A stretch of DNA of 64,000 nt from Datura wrightii (lineage: Eukaryota > Streptophyta > Magnoliopsida > Solanales > Solanaceae), in NCBI GenBank assembly GCA_035772735.1, contig JASDFA010000007.1, forward strand, positions 88,125,501 to 88,189,500. The letters run 5' to 3'. Made by a program: the position numbers and the translations under genes. A model generated the notes under the pieces. That model saw nothing but the letters and a program-made list of their open reading frames with translations, searched no databases and was not told the DNA's origin. This document shows positions 48,050-58,436 of this stretch, piece by piece. Positions within the stretch are counted from its first letter, which is position 1, and every line of letters begins with the position of its first letter.

Positions 48050-50409
48050 GGAAAATGTTCTGAAAAAGGAAAGGATGTTCTATCCAAGGTCGCAAGCGCT
48101 TTTGGTATTAGTAGTAAAAAAAGTACAGGTTCTAGTTATACTTCTAAAAAAATTGGTAGTTCTTCTTCAGTGACTAGAGTTGGAATTAATAATGAAGATT
48201 TTATGCGATTTGGTAGTACTCCTATTAATATTACTTCGGATACTCCATTTACTAATGAAATTATGGAAAGGCGTTATGGTAATTTATTAGATGAAGAATT
48301 AGATGAAGACGTAGATGTAGAAGTAGTAGAAGAAGAATTAGATGATACACTTACTAGTCCCGCTACCGAAACTCCAACTCATGATACTCCTCAGTCTGAA
48401 GCTCAACTTCCCCCTATGCCTTCTACTAGGGGTAAGACGAAGGTTCAACGTGCTAAAACTTACAGTTGTTTGGCAATTTATGCATCAGAATGAGGAACAA
48501 ACGAAAGCTAATTATAATAGGTGTAAAAAAGGTATTTAAGCATGAATGTGGTAGAAATGGAGGTGGGATAGGGGGATTAAATAGACATTTATTACAATGT
48601 TGTAAACTTGAATATATGGCGGCTAAAGCAGCCGCCAAACCCGACAAGTCTTATTTTGTCCCTGATGGATCGAAAGGGGGTTCCAACATGGTTCAGGGCC
48701 TTAGGCCCTTCAAACCCAAGTGGCCCTGTTACACATCAAAAATATAATAGAGATAGATACCATAAAAATATCACTAAAATGATTGCGGTCTGTGGTTTAC
48801 CTTTTAGTTTTCCCTTCTATCCTGGATTTATTACGTATATTCAACAAACTTATAATTCTTATTTTCAAGGTTTTTCACAATACATGATTAAACGTGATAT
48901 TTTTTAATTTCAAGCTAAACATTGTCATTATCTTCATTATTTATTTAGTTATTTCAATGGTAGATTTTCTATTATATCTCATAGAGGTCGTAGTGTCAAT
49001 GCCATTGATTATTTAAACTGTTACTGTACACTGAATTGATCACAACTGAAATCTATAAAAAAAATAAATAATAGGCTATAAAATTTGTGAGCAGAGAAAA
49101 ATTGCTACGTGCATAGCTGCTATTACACTTGAAGTTTTACAATCTTATGACATTTGTGATAAAATAGTGAGTGTTACATTAGATAATGCTTCTTTTAATA
49201 CTAGTGCTATTAGTATGCTAAGAGCTCGATTATGTTCATTCAATAATGATGTTTTTCATGTTAGATGTGCTGCTCATATATAATTAATTCGGTTGTATAG
49301 AATGGCATTAAATTATTTGATACTGGGTGTTCCAAAGTTGAATATGCATGTTTTTGGATCTTTTGAATGAATAAAAGTTTTAGAATTCGTGAATTTAAAG
49401 AATTTTGTAGAATATGTGAACTTCCATATTAGGTGGAATTCATTATATGAAATGTTAGAAGTTTCATATATTTATAGAAGGTCTATCACTATATTGTATA
49501 ATGCTCATAATTCTAAACCTGATTTGAAACTTGATGATGATGACTGGGAGGAAATAAATGAACTTAATTAGTTTTTAAAATTATTTTATCAAGCAACAAA
49601 AATATTTTCAGACGTGTATTTTCCAACTATTTGTGAAGTTTTCATAAATATATGTGTTGTTACAACAAAATTTGATGAATATAAAAATAATAAAAAGTTT
49701 GCACCGGCTATTGAGGCCATGATTCAAAAGTATAAAAAATATTTTTTTCCTATCACTCAAATTTATTTAACTGCTATGTTTTTTAACCCAGAATATAAAG
49801 AATGAGGTACAAGAGGATTCTTTCAAAAAACTTATGAAATTTAGAAATACAAGATCATGAAACTGCAAGTGTGAAAACTTGTAAAAGTAGTATTAGAGTG
49901 CATGTTAAATTAATGTATGAGTCTTACTACCAGTTGCATAATAGTAATTTAGTTAATGTTCCTGAAACTTCTAGGGTTCGAGTAGATACTACCCACGGAT
50001 ATGTGTAAAGTTCTACTGATCTTGATTTTTCTAACAGTTGTGATTTTGATGACTATCTTTCTTCTGCTAGGAAAAATGTTACAAATGCCAGTGATGGCAC
50101 GTGAGGATATTCTAAGTTGGTGGAGAGCTCGTGGAAATATATTTTCAATGCTTAGCAAGATGATTTGAGACGTGCTAGTTATTCAAGCATCATTCGTTGC
50201 TTGCCGCTTTCAGCATGGCAAGATTTCAACTTGGAGACCATCAAGATTCACTAGCAGAAGACAGCTTGGAGATATTGATTTTATTCAGAGATTGGATCAA
50301 TGTGGAGCGGAGAAATCTAGGGCTGCCGAAGTTAAATTCCCAACAAGAAGCTTTTTTGGAGTCGGCAATGAACAGTGATGATGACATGGAAGCACAAGAC
50401 CGACAATAA
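48050..50409 (+). pseudogene. hAT transposase, decayed
   Basis: The pieces follow hAT order. An acidic N-terminal region is at about 48170-48460. A BED zinc-finger relic at 48480-48605 reads HQNEEQTKANYNRCKKG and KHECGRNGG, NRHLLQC; the first Cys of the finger is Tyr. The core begins with RYHKNITKMIAVCGLPFSFP (about 48757-48820). Further blocks are at 49389-49571 (IRWNSLYEMLEVSYIYRRSI) and 49614-49805 (KYFFPITQIYLTAMFFNPEY). The C-terminal dimerisation domain is at 50090-50409 (DILSWWRARGNIF, then FSMARFQLGDHQDSLAEDSL and ILILFRDWINVERRNLGL). At least five stops or frameshifts separate them, so no active protein. Similar plant proteins are named RICESLEEPER type. Confidence 0.9.
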
Positions 50410-50729
50410 TCTATGCCAGTGCCAAAAAATATTTAGGCTCAACAAATAGAAGATTTAGAAAGAAGTTTCATGGGAATTTACAAATATTAGTATTATATTC
50501 GACGCTTAATTCAAACTGAACCCTTCCTAGAAGGTGGCTGCATAGATTAGGCGTACTACTAATATCTATAAATTATAATACAAATTTGTATGATACTATT
50601 TTAACTTTTATCTAAATAAATTTAAAGACTTTTAGCCTTAATTTTTCAATTTCATTATTTATGTATTATATCTTAATTATTTACAAAAATTTAAATAAAC
50701 TGATAGATCCAAATAAAAATTAATTAATT

Positions 50730-51060
50730 ACTTCATATTTCAAATCTCAAATTTTAAAAATTTAAATTTCAAACTTTAAGTCTTTAACAAACTTTGAAAT
50801 TTATTTTAACCTTAAATTCTTAATTTCAAATTTCAAATAAATAATTACTTCATATAACATATTTCAAATTTCAAATTTCAAATTTCAATGTTAAAACTTT
50901 AAGTCTTTAGACTTTAAAAGTTAAAACTTTAACAAACTTTAGAATTTATTTGAATTTTTAACCTTAAATTCTTATTTCAAATTTAAATTTCAAGTTCTAA
51001 GACTCTAACTATAAGACTATAAAAATTTAAAAGATATTTAAATTATACTATTAAAAAAAT
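50730..51060. repeat. AT-rich ATTTCAA heptamer region
   Basis: ATTTCAA and AATTTCAA recur many times, with TTTAAGTCTTTA interspersed, in the 3' part of the hAT element before the terminal motifs. Non-coding. Confidence 0.8.
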
Positions 51061-51430
51061 TTGAAAATTATTTTTCATTCTGCTTGTCCCAATATCCCGT
51101 CCGGACCCGTTAACATAGTGGGACCGGATGGGACTATCGGTTAGTCCCGGCACGGCGAGCCGCCCCAACCCGTCCTATTAGTCCCGTCCCGACCAATTGC
51201 CCACCCCTAGGATAGAACGAAATACTATTCTACAATACCAATAATGAAAATTGTAGAACTTTAGCAAACACAACAAACAGAGTAAATCACATGACATTTA
51301 TTTTATTTTATATAAAGCGAATGCAGAATGAGGGGAAGAAGATGATATTAAAACCTTTTGTATCTGTCTGCATTTTCTGTATACTGAAATAAGGCAAAGC
51401 CTTTGAATATTTACAGCCATCAAAAGTATT

Positions 51431-51640
51431 TGTTGGAAAAGAAAGGTGTCTGATCGCGAACTAATTTAAATTTATAATGAAAAATTTTCTTAAATTATTT
51501 TATTTTCCATGCAAATGAATATTAAAAAAGGAAAATAATTAACAAAAATGGAATGAATAAATTTGGTGTAAAAAAATTATCAGTCAAGTATTTTATTTTG
51601 CATTATTTTATAATTCACATTAATTTATCTATAAGACTTA
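51431..51640. other. Short AT-rich spacer
   Basis: No gene, repeat or motif recognised between the Copia remnant and the Harbinger-like element. Confidence 0.6.
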
Positions 51641-51814
51641 GGCTTCATTTGTTTGCATTTAACCGAAGTCTGAATCTAAGTGGTTCAGATCTTACACCAT
51701 TAAGTGCATTTGTTTTCATTAAGATTTAAGCACTTATTTAGTCTGAATAGGTCTTAATTATTTAGATATGAAACCGAGTCTTAAGATTTAAGAGGTATGT
51801 GTTGCATGAATAAT

Positions 51815-52175
51815 TTTCACCACCATTACATCCAAAACGACCAGCCATCACCACTAACCACCTATGTCATCACAACCTCCACCACCACCATTATCATCAC
51901 CGACCACCAACCACCTCTGCCACCACTGTTAACAACCATTATCATCGCCAACCACCACAACTGTCAACCACTATTATTAGTTGTTACCACATATATCACC
52001 TCTATTATTATAGTTATATCTACTACCGCCAATGTCAGACCGCCATCACTGTCGCCGTCACCACTACCACACTTATCTGTTTCTACCACCAATGCAGTTA
52101 ACCCCTACTATTAACCACCTCCACCATCACAACTAGCACTGCCACCAACTATGCCACCAACACATCATCAACCAC
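51815..52175. repeat. ACC/ATC-rich degenerate trinucleotide region, left part
   Basis: Long runs built from ACC, CAC, ATC and ACT triplets on the plus strand form the core of the Harbinger-like element; the continuation is at 54400-54610. The 105-codon frame here is Thr/His/Pro rich only because of the repeat and is not a gene. Confidence 0.82.
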
Positions 52176-52180
52176 CACAC

Positions 52181-54395
52181 TGTTATATCCCGAGGAAACA
52201 AAGATCGAACCCGGGAGTTAAATGGGGAAAAGTTGAAAATCTGAGTTACAGGCACAAAATGAGTCGTTGAAATACTTGTGAGACCATCCCACGAGTCGTC
52301 AGGTGGCTCGTAGGGAAGGCTAGTGAAGAGTAGGAAGATTGAATGATAAGGGGTCCCCACGGGCGAGGGGACGACTTGTGGTCAGACACCACGAGTCGTT
52401 AAGTCAATCGTGGAGTAAAAGGGTGTGAAAAATTGAAGAAGCCAACTAGTGTACTTGATGGAAGGAGTCCACGACTCGTCATGTCAGGAAACAAGTCATG
52501 ACGTGCATCGTTGGATGATATACAAGGAAAGTAATATGATAGAGGCAGTATACTTGACGATTGGTGACCACGAGTCATGGTCACCCCCGACGAACCGCTA
52601 AATGATCCTCTACGAGCCCAGGAGTTTTGACTAACAATATACCTGACGAGCGACATAACGAGTCATTTGGGCCAGTGACGATCTGTCAAGTCGTCCGTTA
52701 GGACCACATTTCTACGAAATAGTAAGGGCCTTTTCGTAACTTCCTAAGATCCTAAGGCCTAAACTACGACGTTTTGGGTTATGAATAGGGAAATTTAAAG
52801 GGGTTAAGTTTAGTTTTCTCTTCATTCATGCATGCAAGAATAGTGATTGGTAATCAAAGGAGATTCTAGGTTCTTCTCTTCAAGTCTTCCAATTTCATTC
52901 TTGGGTAATCAAGGAAAGTTAAGAATTAGATATTCCCAGGTATGTAAGGCTATCAATGGGTGATTTCTTCCACACCCATACCCCTCCTCTATGATTTTTA
53001 CAAGATTTCAACAAAAACTCATAGAGTTTTGAATTTGATTTACTTTAACTCTAATGATTTGATCATGGGTTTTGTGATTTTAAAATCTTATCATAATCTA
53101 TGGAATTTAATCATCTTTTGTGATTTAAATTAATTATAATATTATTAATTTGGAAGTTCTATGTATTTAAGCCAAATTATGCATGTCCCATGATGAATCG
53201 ATTTATGATCTACTTACCCATTGATGATATTTATAAGCCCAGCATGAATTATGATTTAAATCATAAATTTATTATGTTTCCCATTATAATTTTATGAAAT
53301 TCAAGCTATATGCATGATCTAGAAGTATGTATGAACCTTATGAATCATGAATTATGTTTTTGGCCGACTCACGGGACTTGATTCATGGCTAGTTCACGTA
53401 TGTACAAGCATGTTTATGATTATCATGATTTAACTAGCCCATGAATTCATGCATGTTATACTATGAGCACTATATATGTTTTGGGAGTAGTATCGAACAC
53501 CGAGTAGGTTCGGGGCCTAGGTTCTGCTCCGGATCTCATAAACTACGTGCCACCGTAGGTGTGTTGGGACCTCCTATGGGACTGTCCCCGGTCCAAACGG
53601 CCCTTGTCATGGTGATATCACACTTTCATGGTTCTACCCTTGGCAAGGTACGAACACCCTCCCGACTAGGGTTACAAGTCGGGCTTCATGTGTGCTCATA
53701 TGGGGTAATGTCGGTTAAGAGAATCTCCCACTGTTCCTCATAATTTATGCATGTGTATGATTATGTATATTGGCTCAAGTCTTGTTCAATAAAGCTTTCT
53801 TCTTATGATTACGAGTACGATTGCATTACAAATGTTTTGAAAACCTTGAGCCTTACGTTATGTTATGATGTTTATGATATGAGCATGAAGTCCTACTCTT
53901 ATGATCATCTATGAGTTTTTATATGTTTTAGATGTCCATTTTACTTATTTTGCATACTCAGTACATTCCACGTACTGACCGCATACCTTCTATGTTGTAT
54001 CATTTCATGATACAATACCCGACTCTCAGGCTCACCCTCTTCAATAGCTTCTCAGAGTTACTATCAGCTTATTTGGTGAGTCCTCATGTTCTGAGGGCCA
54101 TATGTCCAGACTTTATTATTTCTCAGTTTCAATGTCGTAGGGTTAGTTGGGGAGTTGTCCCATCAGCCTGTCTATCATGAATAAAGGCTTTTCAGAGTAC
54201 CAGTTGTATTCAACCGTCATGTATGGATTATGTATTGTCCCTTCTCCGTATTTATGACATGTTTACGTTTTCTTATGTTAAGTCTTCCGCTTATGTGATT
54301 GAATTAGATGTATGCTCATGCCATGGGTTGATTTGGGGTCTCCTGGGGCTTCTTGTACCGTATCTACGATCCAGGTGTACGTTCGAGTCGTGACA
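52181..54395 (+). mobile_element. Tekay-like solo LTR
   Basis: Starts TGTTATATCCCGAGG, ends TTCGAGTCGTGACA, 2215 bp, with CACAC on both sides (52176-52180, 54396-54400). The latter lies in a CAC-rich host, so the duplication alone is weak evidence, but the LTR ends are clear. U3 array at 52255-52690 with ACGACTTGTGGT and ACCACGAGTCGTT as an inverted pair near 52371-52399. The site CATGTGTGCTCAT near 53688 is uninterrupted and serves as a second empty-site reference for the plastid insert in B. Confidence 0.9.
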
Positions 54396-54873
54396 CACAC
54401 ATTCCTCAACCACCACTATCAACACCACCAACTACTAATATCAACTAACTTCACCATCACGACCACCACTATCAACCGCCACCATCACGCCAGTCATCAC
54501 TACACCAACCACCTCCATCATCACAACTATTACTACCACTATTACTAGTAATTATTATCACTGTCATTACTAGCCACTAACACCAATTATTATTACCACC
54601 ACTATAAAACCATCTCAGCATTACTAGCGAACATAAATATTTAATTTTTTAATCAAATAATAAATTTATTTTATTAAATTAATTTTTTGAATATTTAATT
54701 ATTTTTTATTTAAATTATATATTTAATCTATTTACAAGTAATTAAAGTATGCACATTCAAATATTGAAAAATAAATAATTTTAATCATTAAATATTTAAA
54801 TATAAAGATAACAGAATAATTTAAATATGTATTCAGACTCAGACGTCATAATTTTAAGAAAACAAATGAGGCC
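54396..54873. repeat. ACC-rich region, right part, and AT-rich end
   Basis: ACC/ATC triplets continue to about 54610, then an AT-rich tail leads to the right terminus. Low complexity; the 78-codon frame crossing the junction is not a gene. Confidence 0.75.
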
Positions 54874-55049
54874 TTAATATGTGAAAAGTTTCAACGGATT
54901 AATCATAATACGACCAACAGCCAAACACCCCTTATTGTATATTGTATTGCATTGCAGCAATAAATAAACAGAAACCTGATATGTTGGTTAAACGCTGTTG
55001 GCTAGCAAGTTTCAACTTTGTATAGTGGGTCGAAAATTGAATGGCGAGC

Positions 55050-55055
55050 CACGTG
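55050..55055. promoter_or_regulatory. G-box CACGTG upstream of the GeBP-family gene
   Basis: CCACGTGA context, about 250 bp before the start codon. CACGTG is bound by plant bZIP and bHLH factors in many promoters; activity here is inferred. Confidence 0.55.
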
Positions 55056-55082
55056 AGAGAATCCAGGTAAACATACCGGCGC

Positions 55083-55094
55083 GCACACGTGTGC
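55083..55094. promoter_or_regulatory. 12-bp palindrome containing ACACGTGT G-box
   Basis: GCACACGTGTGC is a perfect palindrome 213 bp before the start codon, inside CGCGCACACGTGTGCAC. It is the second ACGT-core element in 45 bp, which resembles abscisic-acid-responsive element clusters. Confidence 0.6.
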
Positions 55095-55306
55095 ACATCC
55101 CCGATCTGATGAACCGTTCAACCCAACCCAGTCTTTGACGAAACCTCTCCCCGCTCGTGACTCCCTTTACTTTCGGCCTAACCACCAAACGCCCCCAACC
55201 CCTTTACATCTTAACCTTAGCCCTTACCCGAACCCTAATCGCCACCCCACCCCCACGCCAACCCACCCCACCCCACCTTCCTTACCTACTCCTTGAAGCT
55301 TCTGTC

Positions 55307-56599
55307 ATGGCTTCCGTGGAAGACCAACACGCCGTTTACAACGATGATGATCTCGACGATGACGAAGATGATGAAGAGAGCGGTCCTCCCCAGAACGAAG
55401 TCGTTGTTGATGAAGATGATGACGTAGACGTCGATGATGATGAGGATTCGACTTCCTCTCCTCCTGCGCCCGTTTCCAACCATTCCGGCGCCGGCGAGGT
55501 TACTATAGCCGTTGTCGGTATCCCTGCAAATGATTCACTTTGTCATGAACCAAAGCGACAGCGGATCAACGAATTCGGTGTTCCTCCGGCCACTACCACT
55601 GTTGTTGAAGAAAAGAAGCCGTTAGCTTTCGATGATTCTCGGAAGCTTTTTCAACGGCTGTGGACGGATGAAGATGAGATTGAATTGTTACAAGGATTCC
55701 TGGAATACACGACACAGCGTGGTGGTATAAATTCGTCGTCACACCATCATGATACAACTGCGTTCTATGACCAGATCAAGAGCAAGTTGCAGTTGGATTT
55801 CAACAAGAATCAGTTAGTAGAGAAGTTGAGGAGGTTGAAGAAGAAATATCGGAATGTGATGAGCAAGATGGGATCTGGTAAGGAGTTTGTTTTTAAGAGC
55901 TCTCACGATCAAGCCACTTTCGAGATCTCTCGCAAGATCTGGAGCAATGCAGGACCTATTGTCGTCCGTAGCAGTGCAGCACCACCAGAAGATGGTGGAT
56001 TTGATGATGAGGATTCACACCTCAACCTTAACGCAAATTTCATTGATCACAGCCCTAATTTAAACCTTAACCCTAACTCTGACGGGATTGATGTTAAAAA
56101 TCCCAAGTCTAGAAAAAGGTCTCGAGGAGGAGCAGTTAAAGTAGAAGAAAAAACTGGGTTTATTCAACAGTACTATCAGCCATCTGGTGGAGGGACAAAT
56201 GCCATTCTTCCCTTGTCCTCATCTGCTGCACCTCCACTCATGCCCACTCCTGTCCCGATGGCAGCCCCCCACGCCACGGCCACAGCCACAGCTGCAGGAG
56301 CAGCACCTTCAATACCTAGTTTAATCGAGGAAACAGTGAGGAGCTGTCTATCACCCATTTTCAAGGAATTGTTAAACAATGTTACTAATTTGAATGGATC
56401 GAGAAGTTTTGGATTCGGCATGGCATTGGGTCCAACTCCTTTAGGATTTGGGAGCAGTGCAATGAGCTCTGATATGCTGGTGGACGAGAAATGGAGGAAG
56501 CAACAGATGCTAGAATTGGAAGTTTATTCGAGGAGATTAGAGCTTGTTCAGGATCAAATAAAAGCGCAGTTGGAGGAACTGAGATCCATGAGCAGTTAG
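55307..56599 (+). CDS. GeBP/STOREKEEPER-family transcription factor (DUF573 domain), single exon
   Basis: The 430-residue protein belongs to the plant GLABROUS1 enhancer-binding protein family, nuclear DNA-binding regulators known in Arabidopsis for links to cytokinin response and leaf-hair gene control. Residues 12-50 are very acidic (Asp/Glu runs), 81-86 basic. The family domain spans about 112-213: RKLFQRLWTDEDEIELLQGF, then AFYDQIKSKLQLDFNKNQLV, EKLRRLKKKYRNVMSKMGSG, and FKSSHDQATFEISRKIWS. A likely nuclear signal is KSRKRSR at 267-273. After an Ala/Pro/Thr-rich linker (300-335), residues 393-428 form a predicted coiled coil with Leu at regular spacing (MLELEVYSRRLELVQDQIKA), probably for dimerisation. 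The start is ATG 55307; the frame is open back to 55157 but has no earlier ATG. Stop TAG 56597-56599. No introns, common in this family. Intact and unlike every other frame here. Confidence 0.93.
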   Translation: MASVEDQHAVYNDDDLDDDEDDEESGPPQNEVVVDEDDDVDVDDDEDSTSSPPAPVSNHSGAGEVTIAVVGIPANDSLCHEPKRQRINEFGVPPATTTVVEEKKPLAFDDSRKLFQRLWTDEDEIELLQGFLEYTTQRGGINSSSHHHDTTAFYDQIKSKLQLDFNKNQLVEKLRRLKKKYRNVMSKMGSGKEFVFKSSHDQATFEISRKIWSNAGPIVVRSSAAPPEDGGFDDEDSHLNLNANFIDHSPNLNLNPNSDGIDVKNPKSRKRSRGGAVKVEEKTGFIQQYYQPSGGGTNAILPLSSSAAPPLMPTPVPMAAPHATATATAAGAAPSIPSLIEETVRSCLSPIFKELLNNVTNLNGSRSFGFGMALGPTPLGFGSSAMSSDMLVDEKWRKQQMLELEVYSRRLELVQDQIKAQLEELRSMSS

Positions 56600-58055
56600 A
56601 CGATGGCCAAAGATGGTGTTCCTTTTCATATATACTTTTTAAATAATTCTAGTTGATGATATTACCAGATTGCCGAGGAAAATAGCTAATTGTTCTAGTT
56701 AGATAATTGTGAAGGCCTGTTTAGATATTTAACTTTTGGTTATTGAAATAATGAGTTGTCTTTTACTCTGTTCTGTGACAGGCTGCTTGTTTGCAAACAT
56801 AGTGCACATAGATGCACAACTCTGTATATTGGAATAGATTGATAGAGGCCAATGTTGAGTTCTTGATTTCTCTGTTTTTTAAGTATTTTTTTCAGTTGGT
56901 TTGCTGTATTATCATAGCATTCCAAGTAAACAAATTTCCTTTATGTGGGGATTGTGGTTTCATATTGTTAATGTTACATAAGCTTACTCTTTTAGTAGTG
57001 AATGAGAGAGTAGGGAGACGTTCCACATCCCAAGTTTGATCTTGACAAGAGTCTTCTATAATCCTCTGACATAGCATGGGCTTCTTTATTCTTTTTGGTG
57101 CTACATATGCGTATACGCTCCATTTGTGGTGGTACTATCTATCTGCAGTAAAATTCTACATAGCCTAAACTTTGGTACCTCTACTTCAAAACTATTATGA
57201 AGTTGAAGACTTTGCAGGTATTGAAGAGGCTTCTATAATCCTAAAGTTCTTGAAGTTAGACAGATTTTTAATGATGGTTGAGTAACTTTTGGAGGATTGT
57301 TGTATTTACTTATTCCTCCAGCTACGTTTTTCTAAGGGCTTCTGGTACCATAATATATTAATATGGTTTGTATCTTTTGGTTTCTTGATATTATCCCTGA
57401 TTTACTGGTAGGTTTTCGAGTTTTTGGCTTGAATTACTAGTGCATGGGGAATTATGAATTGTATTTTATTTGCATATTTCAGATCTGATTAAGGAGTGCT
57501 GCACTTGTTAGAGAAGTAAATGAATCGGTTGCGATGCTAAAGATGTATTTTTATATCTCTGCAGTTTCTTTTCGAGTTTGCATACATACAGAAATTATCT
57601 ACTCCATTAAATATTCTATAGCGGTGCTACTAACAGTAGTTGATTATTGCTACATTGTTCAACTTACTAACTTGTATTACCAACTTTTTTCTTGCTTTTG
57701 CATCCATTGTCATCATAAAGTTGAATTCTAGGTATTTGGTTATATTGTTTGTTTTAACTACAAAAATAACACTCTGTCTATTGTTTGACCAACTGATAGA
57801 TTAAGAATGTCACAACACTTTATATGTCGAAGGACAAAGTTATTTGATGTACCATCTGATAGAAGGTAACAAATATTCTAAAAATTTAGTCGAGATGTAT
57901 GAAAGCCAGTCAAACACCATACTTTATATCAAAAGAAAGGAGAAGACGTTCACTTGATCAGATTGAAATCCATACTCATCGATTCTGATAGCAATACTAT
58001 AATACAATCAAAATACAGTAGACGGTTTTATTGTGATTTTACCACTTAACAGTTA
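56600..58055. other. Downstream region of the GeBP-family gene
   Basis: The first few hundred bases are presumably the 3' untranslated region; no clear polyadenylation signal was singled out. No protein frame beyond 75 codons, no transposon ends and no RNA gene were recognised. Confidence 0.55.
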
Positions 58056-58229
58056 CTCTTTCTGTCTATTTTTATTTGTTTATTAAATTAAAAATAAATA
58101 TTATTTTTATTTGTCTAGTTTAAAATATCAACAATAATTTATCACTTAATTTTTATTTTATTTTTATTATTAATTATAACTATCTTGTAATGCCTTTTCG
58201 ACACATTAAATTTATTATAAAAAAATAAC

Positions 58230-58262
<33 letters not shown>

Positions 58263-58322
58263 AAAAAATATATCAAATAAATATTAAACAAATATTAAAC
58301 AAATAAAAATAGAAAGGAGGAG
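58056..58322. mobile_element. Stowaway-like MITE
   Basis: Left end CTCTTTCTGTCTATTTTTAT and, on the opposite strand, right end CTCCTCCTTTCTATTTTTAT form imperfect inverted repeats of about 25 bp, resembling the CTCCCTCCGT-type termini of Stowaway/Tc1-mariner MITEs. TA precedes the left end; the right flank is CA, a probable mutation of TA. 267 bp, AT-rich, non-coding. Confidence 0.8.
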
Positions 58323-58436
58323 CAAGAGGTTAGAAAATGAATCTCATCTTCGGTGGCTCCCTAATCCCACTTGCAGCATCTCTAGGAGATCTGAGTCTTC
58401 TAACCAAAAAAGAAGGAAGTAAATTTCATCGATCGT

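Larger units (their letters stand above)
47274..51209 (+). mobile_element. hAT DNA transposon with exact 8-bp target duplication
   Basis: GGATAGAA flanks both ends (47266-47273 and 51210-51217). The right terminus on the minus strand is TAGGGGTGGGCAATTGG; the left is AAGGGTTGGCCAATAGG, an imperfect inverted match. 8-bp duplications and T/CAGGGGTGGGCAA termini are typical of the hAT superfamily. Both subterminal regions carry CCCGTCCCGACC/GGCCCGACCC-type motifs, expected as transposase-binding sites. It is 3.9 kb and sits in Copia-derived sequence that continues on both sides. Confidence 0.95.
44212..51430 (-). mobile_element. Ty1/Copia retrotransposon, truncated and split by hAT
   Basis: Read on the minus strand: sequence taken to be LTR/leader (51430-51210 and 47265-46930), gag (from ATG at 46921), integrase and the start of RT, which is cut at 44212 by the collapsed LTR. 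Integrase before RT in the order defines Copia. Stops and frameshifts are common. The boundaries of the LTR are not clear because no primer site was recognised. Confidence 0.78.
51641..54873. mobile_element. Non-autonomous Harbinger-like element, split by a solo LTR
   Basis: Ends are GGCTTCATTTGTTTGCATTT (51641) and, on the minus strand, GGCCTCATTTGTTTTCTTAA (54873), flanked on both sides by TTA (51638-51640, 54874-54876). A 3-bp TTA duplication and GGCC-T-TTTGTTT-like termini fit the PIF/Harbinger group. Subterminal GAAGTCTGAATC and GAGTCTGAATAC also pair. Without the solo LTR the element is about 1 kb and encodes no transposase. Confidence 0.72.

Noticed and set aside
51797..52114. 105-codon Thr/His/Pro-rich open frame
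   Set aside because: It is translation of ACC/ATC triplet repeats in a non-autonomous transposon; codon content follows the repeat.
52181..54395. Full-length element at this position
   Set aside because: Only one LTR lies between the CACAC duplications; no primer site or coding sequence.
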